From Allantophomopsis cytisporea (taxonomy: Eukaryota; Ascomycota; Leotiomycetes; Phacidiales; Phacidiaceae), in the NCBI GenBank assembly GCA_024752435.1, contig CP103026.1, forward strand, positions 1,550,001 to 1,614,000: a stretch of DNA of 64,000 nucleotides, given 5' to 3'. The number at the start of each line of letters is the position of its first letter. Position 1 is the first letter of the stretch. The translations under genes and the position numbers were made by a program. The notes under the pieces were generated by a model that worked only from the letters and a program-made list of their open reading frames with translations, was not told where the DNA came from and searched no databases. Shown here in pieces: positions 1-11,956 of this stretch.

Positions 1-724
1 ACCAGGATTGCGTGTCCATCCCGTAGGTCTAGAATTGTATTAGCTCCTCTCCTAGTCAGAAGCATATTTCAAGTGGCAGAAAATTCGTCAGCTCTTCAGC
101 CCCTTCCAACTCCGACTTTTACCCATCACAGCCAGCTCATCATCCTCACACTCTACCCAGTACACGATGACGAACGTCCAACGCGTACAGCTTCTCTGTC
201 TATCCTGCTAATTTACTTGGTAAATGCAAATAGCCATTATCTCATTCCTTCTCATTGGCAGAATCAGTCACTTTATATTCTACTTCCGGAGCTTGACCGA
301 CTACTTTGCTCCGAGATTCACGGGCCAAGACATTTCAACCCCCGAGAGGGGCTGTTGATGGCTGATTCGCAAGCGCGAAGCAAACGCTTGTGTTCTGCTG
401 TCGTTTCCATCAGGTCACTGCCGGAACACTAGTCCAGCTACCGGTCGCTTGTTCCTGAATTATTCCAGGTGTCCCCGCAGTCCTTCTGGCTCCGCCTGGC
501 GGAAACGTCAACTGAACCATAGTCATGAAGATCGAAATGAAACAAGGAAAGACGCTTTTCGATAGGTAGGACGTTCTCCTGTACTGCGGGATGGGCCGTT
601 GAGACTTGTAGGTTATTATAAAGACTCTCGTTTCCTTGCTATGGCTTCTGATTATCTTCATTTCATCTCCACTACTGTTATCTAATAAGCGTTCACGTTC
701 TTTTTCACTTTGCACTCGTTTGAT
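1..724. other. Left-end spacer upstream of carboxylesterase
   Basis: No gene is recognised here. An open frame on the plus strand (73-432, 119 codons) has low-complexity, non-protein-like composition and no recognisable domain. The last 150 bases are pyrimidine-rich and presumably hold the promoter and 5' leader of the esterase that starts at 725. Confidence 0.5.
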
Positions 725-2463
725 ATGCATATCTCTTCCCTCCTGCTGCCCCTCGCAGCCTCCGCGGTCTCGGCCCGGAACGCTTACCGCGGACGAGACG
801 TCGTCGCCGCAACCACCACAGGCTCTTCGTCTACACCCACCGTGACGCTCGACTACACCACCATCGTCCCAACCGCTGGCAACAGCTCCCTGGGCTACTA
901 CAAGTACCAGAACATCCGCTACGCGGCTGTGCCAACCGGTGACTTGCGCTTCGCCAAGCCCGAATGGCCACCCGTCGAGACGGTCCTCAACACCGGCGAC
1001 CTTGCCGCAGAGGATGTCGATTGCTCCTCCGAGGAAGACTGTCTGTACATGGATATCTGGGCGCCTGCTAACTCCGCGGGCAAGAAGCTTCCTGTTCTGG
1101 TCTGGACATATGGTGGTGGGTTCACCGCCGGTAGCAAGTCTCAGAACACCCCTGAGGGCCTCTTCGATCTTTCTACCGACTTCGTCTTCGTTGCGTATAA
1201 TTACAGACTTGGTATTACTGGCCTTGCGAACGGCCCTACCTTGTTGCACGAAGGCGGTACCTCTAACACTGCTGTTTGGGACGTCACACATGCTTTTGAG
1301 TGGACTAAGAAGTACATCAGCAACTTCGGTGGTGATCCTGATGATGTTACCGCTGTCGGTTTCTCCGCTGGTGGCTCTCAGGTTCTGTTCCAACTGACTG
1401 TAAGTTAAATTTTCCCTACTATTCATGCAGACTACAGCCTTCTAACTTCTGCAGCGCTTTGCCGGTCATGCCGAGCAACTTTTCAAAAAGGCATACGTCA
1501 TGTCCCCAGGTTACGTTCCAGGAGCTGGTCATCACCACGCCGAAGTCTTCTGGCAAAACGTCTCCAGCGCCGTTGGATGTGACGGTGGCCACTTGGATTG
1601 TATGCGCTCTGTTGACTTCGATACCCTCTCCACTGCTTCCAGCGACACCGTTTCCAACTACACCTACCAAATGCAGCCTCGTGTAGACGGTGATATCATT
1701 GCCGACACTTGTAAGTTTCTCCTCTCAATACTCCCTATTTTTTCAACCTCATTAACACCCTTTTCACAGACGAAGCCCAGCTTTACCAAGGCCGCTTCAA
1801 CTTCAGTGGTCCATTCGTCATCTCCCACGAGCAACATGAAGCCAACAGCCAAGCCTACAGCGGTGTCGACACAGTTGCCGACATCTCTACCGGCTGAAGA
1901 TTTTCTTCCCAGCCATCACCGATGATGTTATCGAGGAGCTCCTTGAGCTGTACCCAGAGGACGACTACACCTCTCCCGGACTTCGCTTCGCGGACATGAA
2001 GCAATCACTCGATCTTACCGGCAAGAACCTAGCACTCACCCACGCCCTGAAGAACACTACATGGAACGCGATGGTTGCGCTCGGCCAGGCCACGCACGGC
2101 ACAGATCAGGACTACTACTGGCACAGCACCTACTCGCTGTCACCAAGCAGCAGCTCGAGCTTCAAGCGCCGTGACACCAACACCACATCGACGAACTCTA
2201 CTGGCGCTACTGGCCCTACCGGTGGTGCGGGCACTACTAGCGTTAACGCTACAACCGCTGTCACCATGCAGAAGTACCTACTGTCGTTCGTCCTTACCGG
2301 TAACCCAAACACCCTCTGGGCTTCCGATAAGCTTTACTGGCCACAATATGGTAACAACACTTCTGCTGGCACGCAGCTTGTGTTTAACACTACTATGTAC
2401 CTTGAGGCTGATGACCTTGCTAACAACAAGAGCTTGTACTGGAACAAGGCGCTTTGGTACTAG
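725..2463 (+). CDS. Secreted type-B carboxylesterase, frameshifted in exon 3
   Basis: Alpha/beta-hydrolase of the type-B carboxylesterase/lipase family, predicted to be secreted and to cleave carboxylic esters. Exons are 725-1399, 1455-1710 and 1770-2463. I chose the ATG at 725 because it opens a clean signal peptide (MHISSLLLPLAASAVSA) that an upstream in-frame ATG at 710 would spoil. Family marks: EDCLYMDIW near residue 105, oxyanion GGG near 130-132, and nucleophile elbow GFSAGG with Ser near 214. After the break, ATHGTDQDYYW probably supplies the catalytic His. The frame breaks at 1892-1897: the exon reads into TGA (1895-1897), while the next frame from CTG at 1894 continues the protein without interruption to 2463. 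One missing base explains it. It is either a real null allele or an assembly error. The intact product would be about 541 residues, normal for the family. Confidence 0.85.
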
Positions 2464-2950
2464 ATGTCGATCTGGACTGATATGGAGTATCTGATTGGTA
2501 ACCTATCTGAGATAGTAAAATTAGATACTTTGTATAATTATGTGTATATATATCTACTTCTTATATAAACTTTTTTTATCATGCAATCCATGAAATGCTG
2601 GCTGTGAGTTGAGCAGGATGCCAATCTTAGAAGAATGATGATCGCCCTAGTCTAATACTTCGAAGTATAGAATTGTTTGTAAGAGAGAGCAACACCTTAC
2701 ACTATTTGTTTAAAATTTCGTAGTAGAAGATTATATTATGTTCGAAACTAAGGAGAAAGTCGGTACACAGGGCTGAACGAAACACCTCTGTGCGACAATG
2801 TGGCTGTTGATGAGTCACAACCCGTGAATATTAAAACCTCACAGCCGAGTCGTAGATGCTCTTCCTCGGATACCAAAAACCACCAAAGTTTGGATGATCT
2901 ATACTGACGGTGTATTAAGCTCATCAAAATACAATCGATCTCCCATCAAA
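2464..2950. other. Spacer: esterase 3' end and isochorismatase promoter
   Basis: AT-rich DNA with no open frame worth calling. It carries the presumed 3' end of the esterase transcript (TA-rich stretch near 2515-2580) and the promoter of the isochorismatase-like gene. Confidence 0.5.
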
Positions 2951-3629
2951 ATGCCAACCCAAATCCTTCTCATAATTGATGTCCAACGTAGTCTCTTAGA
3001 CGCTCCAAATCCTGTACCAGACGCCTCTACAACTCTCCAAAATCTATCAACCGTCCTCGCGAAGGCGCGGGACTCGAAAGGCGTGAACAGTAAGCAAACC
3101 ACTTACCCACGACCCTTCCAAGCCCATAAAGTAAAACAAAAACAAAGCCATATAGTCATATAAATAAACAGACACATGTGCAATCACATAATCCTAACGC
3201 ACAGCAGTAATATGGATCCGCCACAACGACCCCACTGACGCAGAATTCACCCCGCACACAACGCCGTGGGAGATCATGGAGACGGCGACGTTCGGGCCGC
3301 GCGCGGATGAGCCGGTAGTGGACAAGACGACCAGAGATTCCTTCCACGAGACGGATTTGGAGGAGCGGATTGCGGCGATCTTGGGGAGGGGGGAGGGGGT
3401 CGAGCAGCTGGAACTTACGCTGGTGGGACTGCAGAGTGATTTCTGTGTTCGGGCTACGGCGAAGAGTGCGCTGTCTAGGTATCCGACTGCTAGGGTTGAG
3501 TTGGTTAAGGGGGCGCATGCTACGTATGCTGAGGGTGGAAGGTGTGCCGGAGAGGTTGCTGGGGATGTTGAGGGGGAATTGAGGGGGCTTGGAGCTGGGA
3601 TTGTGGGGATTGATGGGTTGAGGTTCTGA
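2951..3629 (+). CDS. Isochorismatase-family cysteine hydrolase
   Basis: Two exons, 2951-3089 and 3208-3629, give 186 residues, the usual size of this hydrolase superfamily. The family's Asp-Lys-Cys triad is visible: Asp10 in LLIIDVQ, Lys86 in VVDKTTRDSF, and the nucleophile Cys126 in VGLQSDFCVRATA. The 118-bp intron is longer than most here; the acceptor is the cag at 3205-3207, which restores VNIIWIRHND. Family members hydrolyse isochorismate, nicotinamide or other amides; the substrate cannot be told from sequence. Exon 2 is markedly richer in G+C and in G-rich codons than exon 1. It converges on the ligase gene ending at 4308. A cytoplasmic location is inferred, as no targeting signal is seen. 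Confidence 0.85.
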
Positions 3630-4307
3630 GAGATGGCCGGGGTTGGGTTTGGGAGCTTCTTGTTGGACGATGAGAGGTTTGAGGACTTGTGTTCGTGAGA
3701 ATGTTTGGTGATCGTTATGGTAGTATTATGCTGGACTTGACGTATGCACTCTATTTCACCATCACTTGGTTTCGATGCTGTGAATGTTGTTTTATATGAT
3801 TGTTATTGAAACAAGGAAAGATAGTGGGAGGAGATGAAATTTGGTACCAAGTTCCAAAAAGCGAATAGGTGATATATGCTACCAGTTGTGAACATGTATC
3901 CAATTATGAGGAAAGTCTTCCAGATGGGCAAAGCATTTGTACTTTCCATTTGCCCTGTACCACATTATCCTTCCAAAGCATATCTGATTATTATCCTTGC
4001 GAACATAAGGCCCCATCGACGACCATAAAAGCACACTATTGTCGACATTCCAGGCTGAAACTCCAAATAGCAATCTCCTATGCCACGCAGATATCATTCC
4101 TTGTCGTACCCTAAACGCCAAGCTATTAAGAATGAGAGAAAGAAAAAGGAAAAAGAAAAGTATTTATGATTATATCCTTGAGCCTTGGATCCCACCATCA
4201 TCTAAGCTGTTACTATCTCGATAAAATAGTTAAGAAGGCATCTCAGTGTGAAACACCAAAGCCTATAATTCTCATCCCTATCCTCCTACAATGCTAAGCG
4301 ATCATAT
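3630..4307. other. Convergent 3' spacer
   Basis: Non-coding DNA between two converging genes, presumably both 3' UTRs. Short open frames on both strands (3869-4114 plus, 3879-4121 minus) overlap each other and look like chance. Confidence 0.5.
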
Positions 4308-7300
4308 TCAGATCCCGTCTCTCCCCATTTGCATCTCCAAATTATCCATTTCACGAAGGATTTCATATGGTAGCAGATCTTCATCTTCTTCTTGAGCAGC
4401 GTTCTCGGGAGCCTGGCGAACTTGGGCGTGAGCCTGCTGAGCTGCAATATCTTCTAGACCGGCTGCCCGAATCGCCCAACGATCATTTGCAGGAAGATGA
4501 CCGATGTTTTGATTGTGCGGCAGGGCAGGAACACGATTTTCGAACAAGAACTCAACATCGTCGTCATCGTTTTCATCGTCGTTTTCGTCATCGTCATGGA
4601 AGTGAGCATTCTCGAGTATATGTTCACCGAAGTCGTCTCCGAGGAGAGCAGCTTCCGCATCTCGCTCAGCCTCCCATGCCGCATATACCGCATCATCTGC
4701 ATCGCCTGCATCGTCTCCATCATTAATGGCTTCCCATGGGAAAAGGATTCCGGGAAAAGCTTCTCGAATGATAGCATCTCCTTCACCTGCAACTTCTAGC
4801 TCAATATCATGAATCTCAGCACGCAGCCTATCGACGGCCCTGTCATGCTCCAGATCTTCCTGCTCAACGCGGCGAAGTTGTTGATCAAGGTTGTTATGGA
4901 AGGCCTCATACTGCACGTCGAGTTCTGGAAATCGGGGATCAGGGTTGCTCCGTATACGCATACCCTCAAGTCGTGTGCGATGATCCCTATTGATTGCTAG
5001 GAGACGCTGAACGTAATTAAGTTCTCTTTGCAGATCTGCTACATTTCGTCGCGGTACTCTATTCGCTCCTGCTCCTTCTCCTGCCCCAGCTCTTGCTGCA
5101 ACTTCAACCGGTCCGTCGGGTATGAGAAATGGCCAATTGTCCAAGCCATACTCTCTAGGCGCGGGAACAGGAGGTCGGTTACCGCGGTATTCTGGCACAA
5201 CTGCTGCTTCACCGTCCTCTTGTGGGTCCCAAGGATGCCATTCGTTAGGATCATCCACATGCACGTTTTGTGCGGGGGCGACAGGGAGTTGGTTTAGGTA
5301 TTGGCGGAATCCAGCGAGCTCTTGACGCCTCTCCTCGTGGTCATCCACTCCTCGTGGTCGATCTAAATTAGCGTTCTGATTGTGAAGAGCCAGTCTATGC
5401 AAGTGAGGCGGTATAGGGCGTGGTGGTTGCTCGTTGATCTGTCTGTCTCTTGCTCTCCAGGCCGCTGCAGCACGTTCTACTGGTCGATTTCTTCGTCGTC
5501 GACCTCGTATCAATGGTGCTAGTTGCCCCAAGAAGTCTTGAATCTCTGGGTGATGACCACCATTTGCTGCTGGTACTAGAAAGGATAATTAATCGTGAAT
5601 CCTTTGATCTGTGCGAAATAATGAATTATGACTTACGGGCCGGCTCTACTGCTTGTGGTCTTGGAGGTGGAAGATTTTCGACCAGAAAAAGATCGTCGAG
5701 ATTGAGAGGATCCATCATCGCAGCTTGTCGTCTGTAGTAGTTTAAATCATGATGAACGATATCACGGTAACGGGCAGCTATTCGAATAAGTTATGTAAGC
5801 TATTGGTACAATCCATATAAAGTTTGTAAGTTGTGGCCAGGAGGTCAATAGTATGGGCTCTGTGCAGATGAAGGCATAATCTGAGGTGAGTCCATATTTT
5901 CAGAAGTTCCAAATGCGCAGAAACTACTTATGATTTCCGCCACCTATCTTGAGTCTAAATGTGGGGCTCGTGGTCTCATTATGATCATAATGCCAAATAT
6001 TGAGAGAAGAACAAAAGAGAAGGAGCGAAATATGTGCCCAGGAGTCATATCAAATCCCTATTGTACTGACCTGGTGGAGCTGCTGGACCTGCCGGACCTA
6101 CCACAGGAAATCCATAGCGATTTCTTGAGCCGTGCTGCTTTCGTGCCGCCTCATCCTTCAAGACCCTCTCCGAAACAATCACTTTGAGATCCTCCTCAGC
6201 AAGTTCTGGATGATCTGCTCGAACCTTATCTAGAGCTTCCCTCTCCGCCTTCTTTACCTCGGTCTCATGTAAGGTTGCAACATCCCCGAAAAGGGGACAA
6301 TTGCCGTCTCTACCGCCACGAGTTGTATCGTTGAAATGATCGTAGCCACAAGACTTGGAACAAATATAGCATTGTATGTTTCTGCAGCCAGCGCTAGTAC
6401 ACATCATTTTGTTGCAGCCTTCTTCCTTGATGAAGGGTGTTCCGCACTTGTTACATTTCCGAATGAGTGCCGCCGACATAGCTTCTTCGATAAGACGGCG
6501 AGCTGAGATACCGTTTTCTTTTGCGTTCTCCGCACAAGTCTTTGGTATATGGGACTCGAGCTTGCAAAGTCTACAGCTGACCTTTTTGCAGTCCGGAGCC
6601 TCACATTTAAACTCTCTGAATTCTTCGGCAGGTGGATACTCGGCAGCATATGGACAGAAAGGACAGCTTGCCAAATTCTCGATACCTGCCAGTCGTAACA
6701 TTGCTTCTTGTTCGTTCCTCTCCAAGGCAAGGATAGATTGTGACTCTAGGAAGATTAGACGTTGATCTTGTGAAAAGCCAGCCTCACAGCCATCCATAGA
6801 CATGCACGCGACGATATATTTCCCATTTCCGATTTCATTTTCAGCCGTTTGACGAGCACAGCCGCGGCAAAACCAGTGTAGTTCATTCTCATTGTTGCAG
6901 TGTACCATGCGATTAAGTGGATAGTCACAGAAACAACAACCACATTCCTGCATGGTGCCTTCACGTTCCGCACGGCGAACATTCTCTTCTTCATCGAGTT
7001 GCTTCTGTCGTTCACGTTGTCTCCTGGAATCGGCTTTGGCCCTGACCTTTCTAGCTGCGACTAGCTCTTCCATAGCTTCTGTGGCGTGAGGAACTAGCGA
7101 GATGGCAATAGTATTTGCAATATAGTTGGGTAGATACTGAAGTGAAGGTTTTCGTGCCTTTTTCAGCTTTCTGTATGGATTGTGGTTAACCTCATCGAGC
7201 GTTCGTTCATGCTCCTCGAGTAGTCGATAAGCTGGAAATAGAAGTCCACGATTGGTAGATAAGACCTTATCAACATGAGTTGCTGGAGTCCTTGGAAATT

Positions 7301-8395
7301 CTTCTTGCAGAATAATGCGTCTGCCAGGACTTGTCAGCAACAACCTAAAGTGAATCGTGTAAAGTAATGAGAGATCACTCACGCCGTTTGCGAATATGTA
7401 TATCCTAAGCTTGAGCGTCCAAAGTATTCAAACTTATTGGACAATTCCTCCTCCTCATCTGCCTCGCGTTTTCGCTTCAGTGACTCCTTCTTCTTCTTGG
7501 GGTATTGCTTGTCCTTGTCCATTCGCTCCAGTACGCTTGCAACAAAGACTTGCGCATCACCGCCATGGACGAGATCATCCCAGAGAGTATTGACGAAATC
7601 AGGGCAGATATCTGGAAAAAGATCGATTACAGTTGTGATTGAGGCTGCCTTTGCGTCTCTGGGGTTTTGTGCGATATCTTGCACGTCATTGAGAAGCTCG
7701 TCGTCTTCAAATATGAGGGCACCTTGGGACTCCTGGCTTCCAGCCATGATTGGTTGCTGTATTTGATTGTTTGTGTTCTGTTGCATGTCGACTAAAGGTT
7801 CTTTTTTGACTGCTTGGAGATGTGGTCTTAGCCAAATAAATGCATTATAATCATCGTCGTCGCCGTCTTCTTCTTCTTGTAGGTTCTGTTCAGGAAGATA
7901 TTGCAGAAGATGTGCTGCATCTTCCATAGGCTGTTCAGAAGAACCGACTGAATGTGCAATTTCTAGCTGGTTCGCAGGTAAGCGGCTTTTCACTTCTTCC
8001 TTGACTTGGTTGTGAGGAAGGGAATTTGACAGGTGTTGAGCATTATTAAATACGTTCAAACCCGCTTCTGGACGGATAGCATCATCCTGTTGCCTTGAAT
8101 TATCCACTCGTAGCACGCTCTTTCCTTTCCGGTCAATATGGCCGCTAATGTTGATAGCATCATTGTCTTCCTCATCTTCATCATCAGGTAACAGTATTGG
8201 AACTTGAAACTTGGGTTGGCCTATCTCAGGAGAAGGAGAAATTCGAAATCTGGGTTGGCCGATATCACGAGAGGCTCGAAAATGGGGTTGGCTGCCTTCA
8301 TGAGAGGCCACAGGGAAGTCGACATCATCGTCGTCTGATAACTCGATCACTTGGTAGGCATGGGGATTGTGACTTGGCTGGAACACACTCATCAT
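4308..8395 (-). CDS. RBR-type (RNF216-like) E3 ubiquitin ligase
   Basis: Four exons on the minus strand, 8395-7383, 7344-6071, 5777-5637 and 5575-4308, join into 1231 residues. The RING-IBR-RING core matches the RNF216/Triad3 class: RING1 at about 472-525 (CGCCFCDYP...CRGC), IBR about 565-598, RING2 about 635-670. The RING2 cysteine in KEEGCNKMMC (about 648) aligns with the catalytic cysteine that takes ubiquitin from the E2, and GYDHF follows as in RNF216. The N-terminus holds an acidic SUMO-interaction-like motif (VIELSDDDDVDF, from residue 16) and a second hydrophobic-acidic patch (VPILLPDDEDEED) around three GQPxFR-like repeats. The C-terminal third is charged and coiled-coil-like. Intron 1 (7382-7345) is only 38 bp, shorter than the other introns. 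ATG at 8392 is an equivalent start. Ubiquitin transfer is established for the class; targets are unknown. Confidence 0.85.
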
Positions 8396-9957
8396 TGGAG
8401 AGCTCGTTTGTGATCACAAAGTTTGCCAGCGATTCTGGGCGTTGAAAGGGTAGGTTATATGAACCATCCGAGTATCAGAGCTAGAGTAACCTGATCAGGA
8501 GGATCAAGATATATTAACAAAGCCGCAACAAAATTTCATAGTGACTCGAAGTATCGGAAACTTTGCGGTGCAGACGCTTGCCTCAGATGCTTCTCGAGTT
8601 TGCATTAACAAACTGTAATTCACTGAGACAGAAGCGAATTTGAAGAAAGCACGAGTTGCTGACGATGGGAAGCCGTAAGAGTAGTGATAATCGTGAATTC
8701 AAATACCTCAACAGCTACTTTGGGCAGATATAATGGACGGTAGAGCACATCCAGTGTGTCATAGAGTGAGCGTTGAGGTGAGGCGGACAGCTCAAATCAC
8801 ACGATATTGTTTTATGGGTGGGTGGATAACAGCTATGGGCAGATCGTCGTTGGTTGTGTGCGATGAGGCAGAGAGGATATCGCAAAAGTGCGGTGGTTTT
8901 GCTGCTCTCACAGAAGATTATGAGATCAAATATAGCCCAAGCATAACCGCATCGCCGACGAGATGTCAACTAGAAGAGCTTCACACCGTATTGAGATAAT
9001 CTCGACCGGACCGGACGTTGGAACTTACGAGGCTACCTACCACCCACCACCTTACCGCACGAACGAACAGCGCTCCAAGACATTCAATGCCTTACAGCCT
9101 GAAAGTGTTGGTTGACCGGTTCTTAAATTAAACAAGTCGCACAAGATAAGCGGAGTTCATATATAATATACCTAGGCAGATACAAGGTACAGGGCACAAG
9201 AGTAAGATATGCGCATCATCTGTACCGATTCATTCTTCTAGGAATGGCGGCAAAAAGTGGTAGAAAAACTGAGGCCATTTTGGGGTCCTCGTATCTGCTT
9301 CGTATTTCGTATTTTGAATTCGAGATTCTGTGTTCCTAGCTAGGTATTATGGATGTCTATCTACACGTGATGATAAGGTGAGCGGAACATGCCGGCGTTT
9401 TCGTGCATGCTCACGTATGTAGGTAGCTATTTGAAGATCACAAGGGTTTCAGGTGTTTCTCGGACGAGATGACCGTGTAGGAAGGAAGGGATGTGGCTGC
9501 GGCTTCTATCGGCAATATGCTGGCCCCTCTTGTTCGGCTTTCGGCTTACACTCCACAGCCTTTCCCGCATCTGCAATTCGCGTCATCTTAGTTATCGCCT
9601 TGCCGTTAACGGCAGGTCGTCGCGTCCCGAGTTGACTCAGATCCTCAAGATTGTCCTGTAATAAGAATAGAAGTATCTGCTTTGAGGGTCGAAGTGCCAA
9701 TTCCACGCTCCCTCAAAGCTTACCTACCTTCCCCCACCATTTCTCCTCTTTCTCCTCTTTCCTCGTGTTTCTCTTTGTCATATTATCTGTAAACACTGTC
9801 TTTCCTGCGAACTACCATCATTTATATCACCCTACACACTCCTATTTCCTATTCTTCGTGTATTAGAGGTATTTCATGTTAAGACTACGCATCAATCCAA
9901 CTGCTTGGATCAGACGCGAACTCTCATTACAGAAATAGACGTATCTTTGTTGCAGAC
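8396..9957. other. Divergent promoter region, RBR ligase / LYC1-like gene
   Basis: This 1.56 kb between divergent starts has no supported gene. It includes TACCTAGG-type words near 9169 and 9420 and a pyrimidine-rich leader (9720-9860) before the LYC1-like start. Open frames at 8733-8999 and 9453-9866 lack recognisable protein character. Confidence 0.5.
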
Positions 9958-11091
9958 ATGTCTCCGTCCGCCACTTATGATAATTTGCCCGACTCTCAGA
10001 GTCCAGACCTGATTCTCACACATCCTACACCAGAAGAGAGGTTGGCAGGATGGAATCTCAACTACAGCTCTTGGGGTGGAGCCCTTCCACGACCAGCTTA
10101 TATCGAGCGAGAACAATATCTGATGACTGTACCATTGACAAAAGACGGGGGACTTACGCACTGGATCCTCGTCGATAAGAACGAAAAACCCAATGAACGT
10201 AAGGTTCTCGGAGCCTGCGAGTCCATTCGCAAACGAGCGTTAATGAATAAAGACGGCAAGGTCGTAGAGGTCGTTTCACACGGCATTGGAGGCGTATTCT
10301 GTAACCAAAAATACCGAGGGAGGAAGTATGCAAGCAGGATGATGGTGGAACTGGGAGAAAAACTACGTACATTCCAGACCGATGCCAGTATTAAAGGCAG
10401 GGAGAAGTGTAGATTTACAGTCCTCTGGTCAGATGTTGGACCACGATTCTACGCGGATCATGGTTGGCACCCATTCCCCAGCACGCACATCACATTCCCA
10501 TCAAAGCCCACAAGCTCTATGGCAGCAACGAAGCTATTCGCAAAGGACTTGAAGGAGCTTTGCGATTTCGACGTAGGTATGATTACGAAGGAGCTCGCGA
10601 GCGCGAAGGACGGTAAGATACATGTGGCGCTTGTGCCTGACCATGTGCAGATAAGCTGGCACCACGACAGGGAGGACTTCATGTGCTCGCAACTCTTCGG
10701 TAAGACGCCTGAAGTGAAGGGAGCTATCGTCGGGGAGAAAGGGCACCGAGTGTGGGCGGTCTGGACACGAAACGGGAATACTTTGCATATCTTACGCCTT
10801 GTTATCGAGGACATTGATTCCGAGGATGTTGCTCCGCTGGCGGAGCAGAGCGAGAAGGTGAAGGCTGTGCTTGAGGTCGCTCAGGCGCAGGCTGCTGAGT
10901 GGAAGACTATGCATGTTGAGCTTTGGAATCCAACAGCGTACTTGCAGAAGGTGGTGGATGCTACTGGATTGGAGCATGGTAAGGTTGAGAGAGAGGCGGA
11001 TAGCATTGCGAGTTTGATGTGGTATGGTGAAGGGAGTGGAAAGGTGGACGAGATTGAATGGGTTGGGAATGAGAAGTATGGATGGTGTTAG
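9958..11091 (+). CDS. LYC1-type GNAT lysine N6-acetyltransferase
   Basis: Intronless, 377 residues. It resembles the fungal LYC1 family, N6-acetyltransferases that acetylate L-lysine with acetyl-CoA in the first step of lysine breakdown in yeasts such as Yarrowia. Features seen: an N-terminal TPEERLAGWNLNYSSWGG block, a GNAT-like core with GIGGVFCNQKYRGRKYASRMM (about residues 108-130; its RGRKYAS stretch fits the acetyl-CoA pyrophosphate loop R/QxxGxG/A in modified form), the strand TVLWSDVGPRFYADHGW, and a long C-terminal domain ending WVGNEKYGWC. The ATG at 9958 follows a pyrimidine-rich leader and is the first ATG of the frame. Substrate specificity is inferred from family resemblance only. 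No targeting signal is evident. Confidence 0.75.
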   Translation: MSPSATYDNLPDSQSPDLILTHPTPEERLAGWNLNYSSWGGALPRPAYIEREQYLMTVPLTKDGGLTHWILVDKNEKPNERKVLGACESIRKRALMNKDGKVVEVVSHGIGGVFCNQKYRGRKYASRMMVELGEKLRTFQTDASIKGREKCRFTVLWSDVGPRFYADHGWHPFPSTHITFPSKPTSSMAATKLFAKDLKELCDFDVGMITKELASAKDGKIHVALVPDHVQISWHHDREDFMCSQLFGKTPEVKGAIVGEKGHRVWAVWTRNGNTLHILRLVIEDIDSEDVAPLAEQSEKVKAVLEVAQAQAAEWKTMHVELWNPTAYLQKVVDATGLEHGKVEREADSIASLMWYGEGSGKVDEIEWVGNEKYGWC

Positions 11092-11624
11092 AATAACATC
11101 GCAGAGGGTCATTATTCTCGTTGGTTTTGGGAGTTGGTGACTTGCATTATACTGCATTATACTTAAATCTAGATGATTACATTTTTATCAAACTTCTGCG
11201 ATTCTGGAGTACAAGCTTGTCTGAAATTGTCTCTGATGCGTCAATGTATAGAAAATACCAGAGCATTCGTGTTCCTGCACTTTAAGACTTTCCAGGTTGG
11301 CACACGAGATCTTGGTTATGCGTCTTGGATCCAATTCACAGCATGTGAAGGTCAAGCCTAAATGGGCGATAAAATACATAAAGAAGAGTTCACACAGCTA
11401 CCTAGAGTTTCACAATCATTCATGACGACTTCGCGAATATATGGACTAGTATCATGACATCATCAGCCTACGTACATATATACAACCCCACATACATTAC
11501 ACTTTCTAAGAATAATATCAAATATTTACACTATTGTACTACAAGCAATTTTATGTCTAAAATTATTTTCCAACGTACAATTCCACGAATCCAACTTCCA
11601 CGATCGTACCTACAGAAAGCAACC
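11092..11624. other. Spacer between LYC1-like and CsbD-like genes
   Basis: AT-rich spacer with no supported gene up to the conservative CsbD start. Its last 72 bases (11553-11624) are in frame with that gene and may code for an N-terminal extension (see findings). Confidence 0.45.
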
Positions 11625-11956
11625 ATGTCCACCGACAAGTCCCAAGCATCCATGATCAGCGGCCATGCTCAGTACGCCAAGGGCTATGTAGAAGAGACGG
11701 TTGGAAACGTCACTGGCAGCAAAGAATGGCAAGAGAGTGGAAAGCAGGATGCTCAGGCAGGCATTGATGAGATGAAGGTGAGTTGTTTTACAGCGGTGGC
11801 GCGACAACTCGGATTCGAAGTTGGAACATTCACTGATTAATCTTGTAGACTGCGAATAAGAACAGAAAGGCAGAGCCAGCGGCCAGCGGTGTCGGTGGGA
11901 AAATCGAGGAAATGGCTGGTAGTGAGGGGCAGACGAGACAGCAGAAGGCGCAGTAG
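11625..11956 (+). CDS. CsbD-family small stress-type protein (HMP1-like)
   Basis: Two exons, 11625-11777 and 11849-11956, encode 86 residues. The protein is the CsbD/UPF0337 fold type: two copies of a short helical unit, Ala/Gly/Lys/Glu-rich, with AKGYVEETVGNVTGSKEWQ in the first and GVGGKIEEMAGSEGQTRQQ in the second. In fungi the family includes a protein described as binding mismatched and cruciform DNA; in bacteria it is a general-stress protein. Function here is not shown by sequence. Intron donor GTGAGT and acceptor TTGTAG are normal and phase 0. An in-frame ATG at 11553 would add 24 residues with no acidic side chain. The gene converges on the RO-10-like gene 208 bp away. Confidence 0.8.

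Noticed and set aside
410..1426. 338-codon open frame antisense to the carboxylesterase
   Set aside because: It is a shadow of a GC-rich coding strand. Composition is erratic and no domain is seen, while the sense strand has a full esterase.
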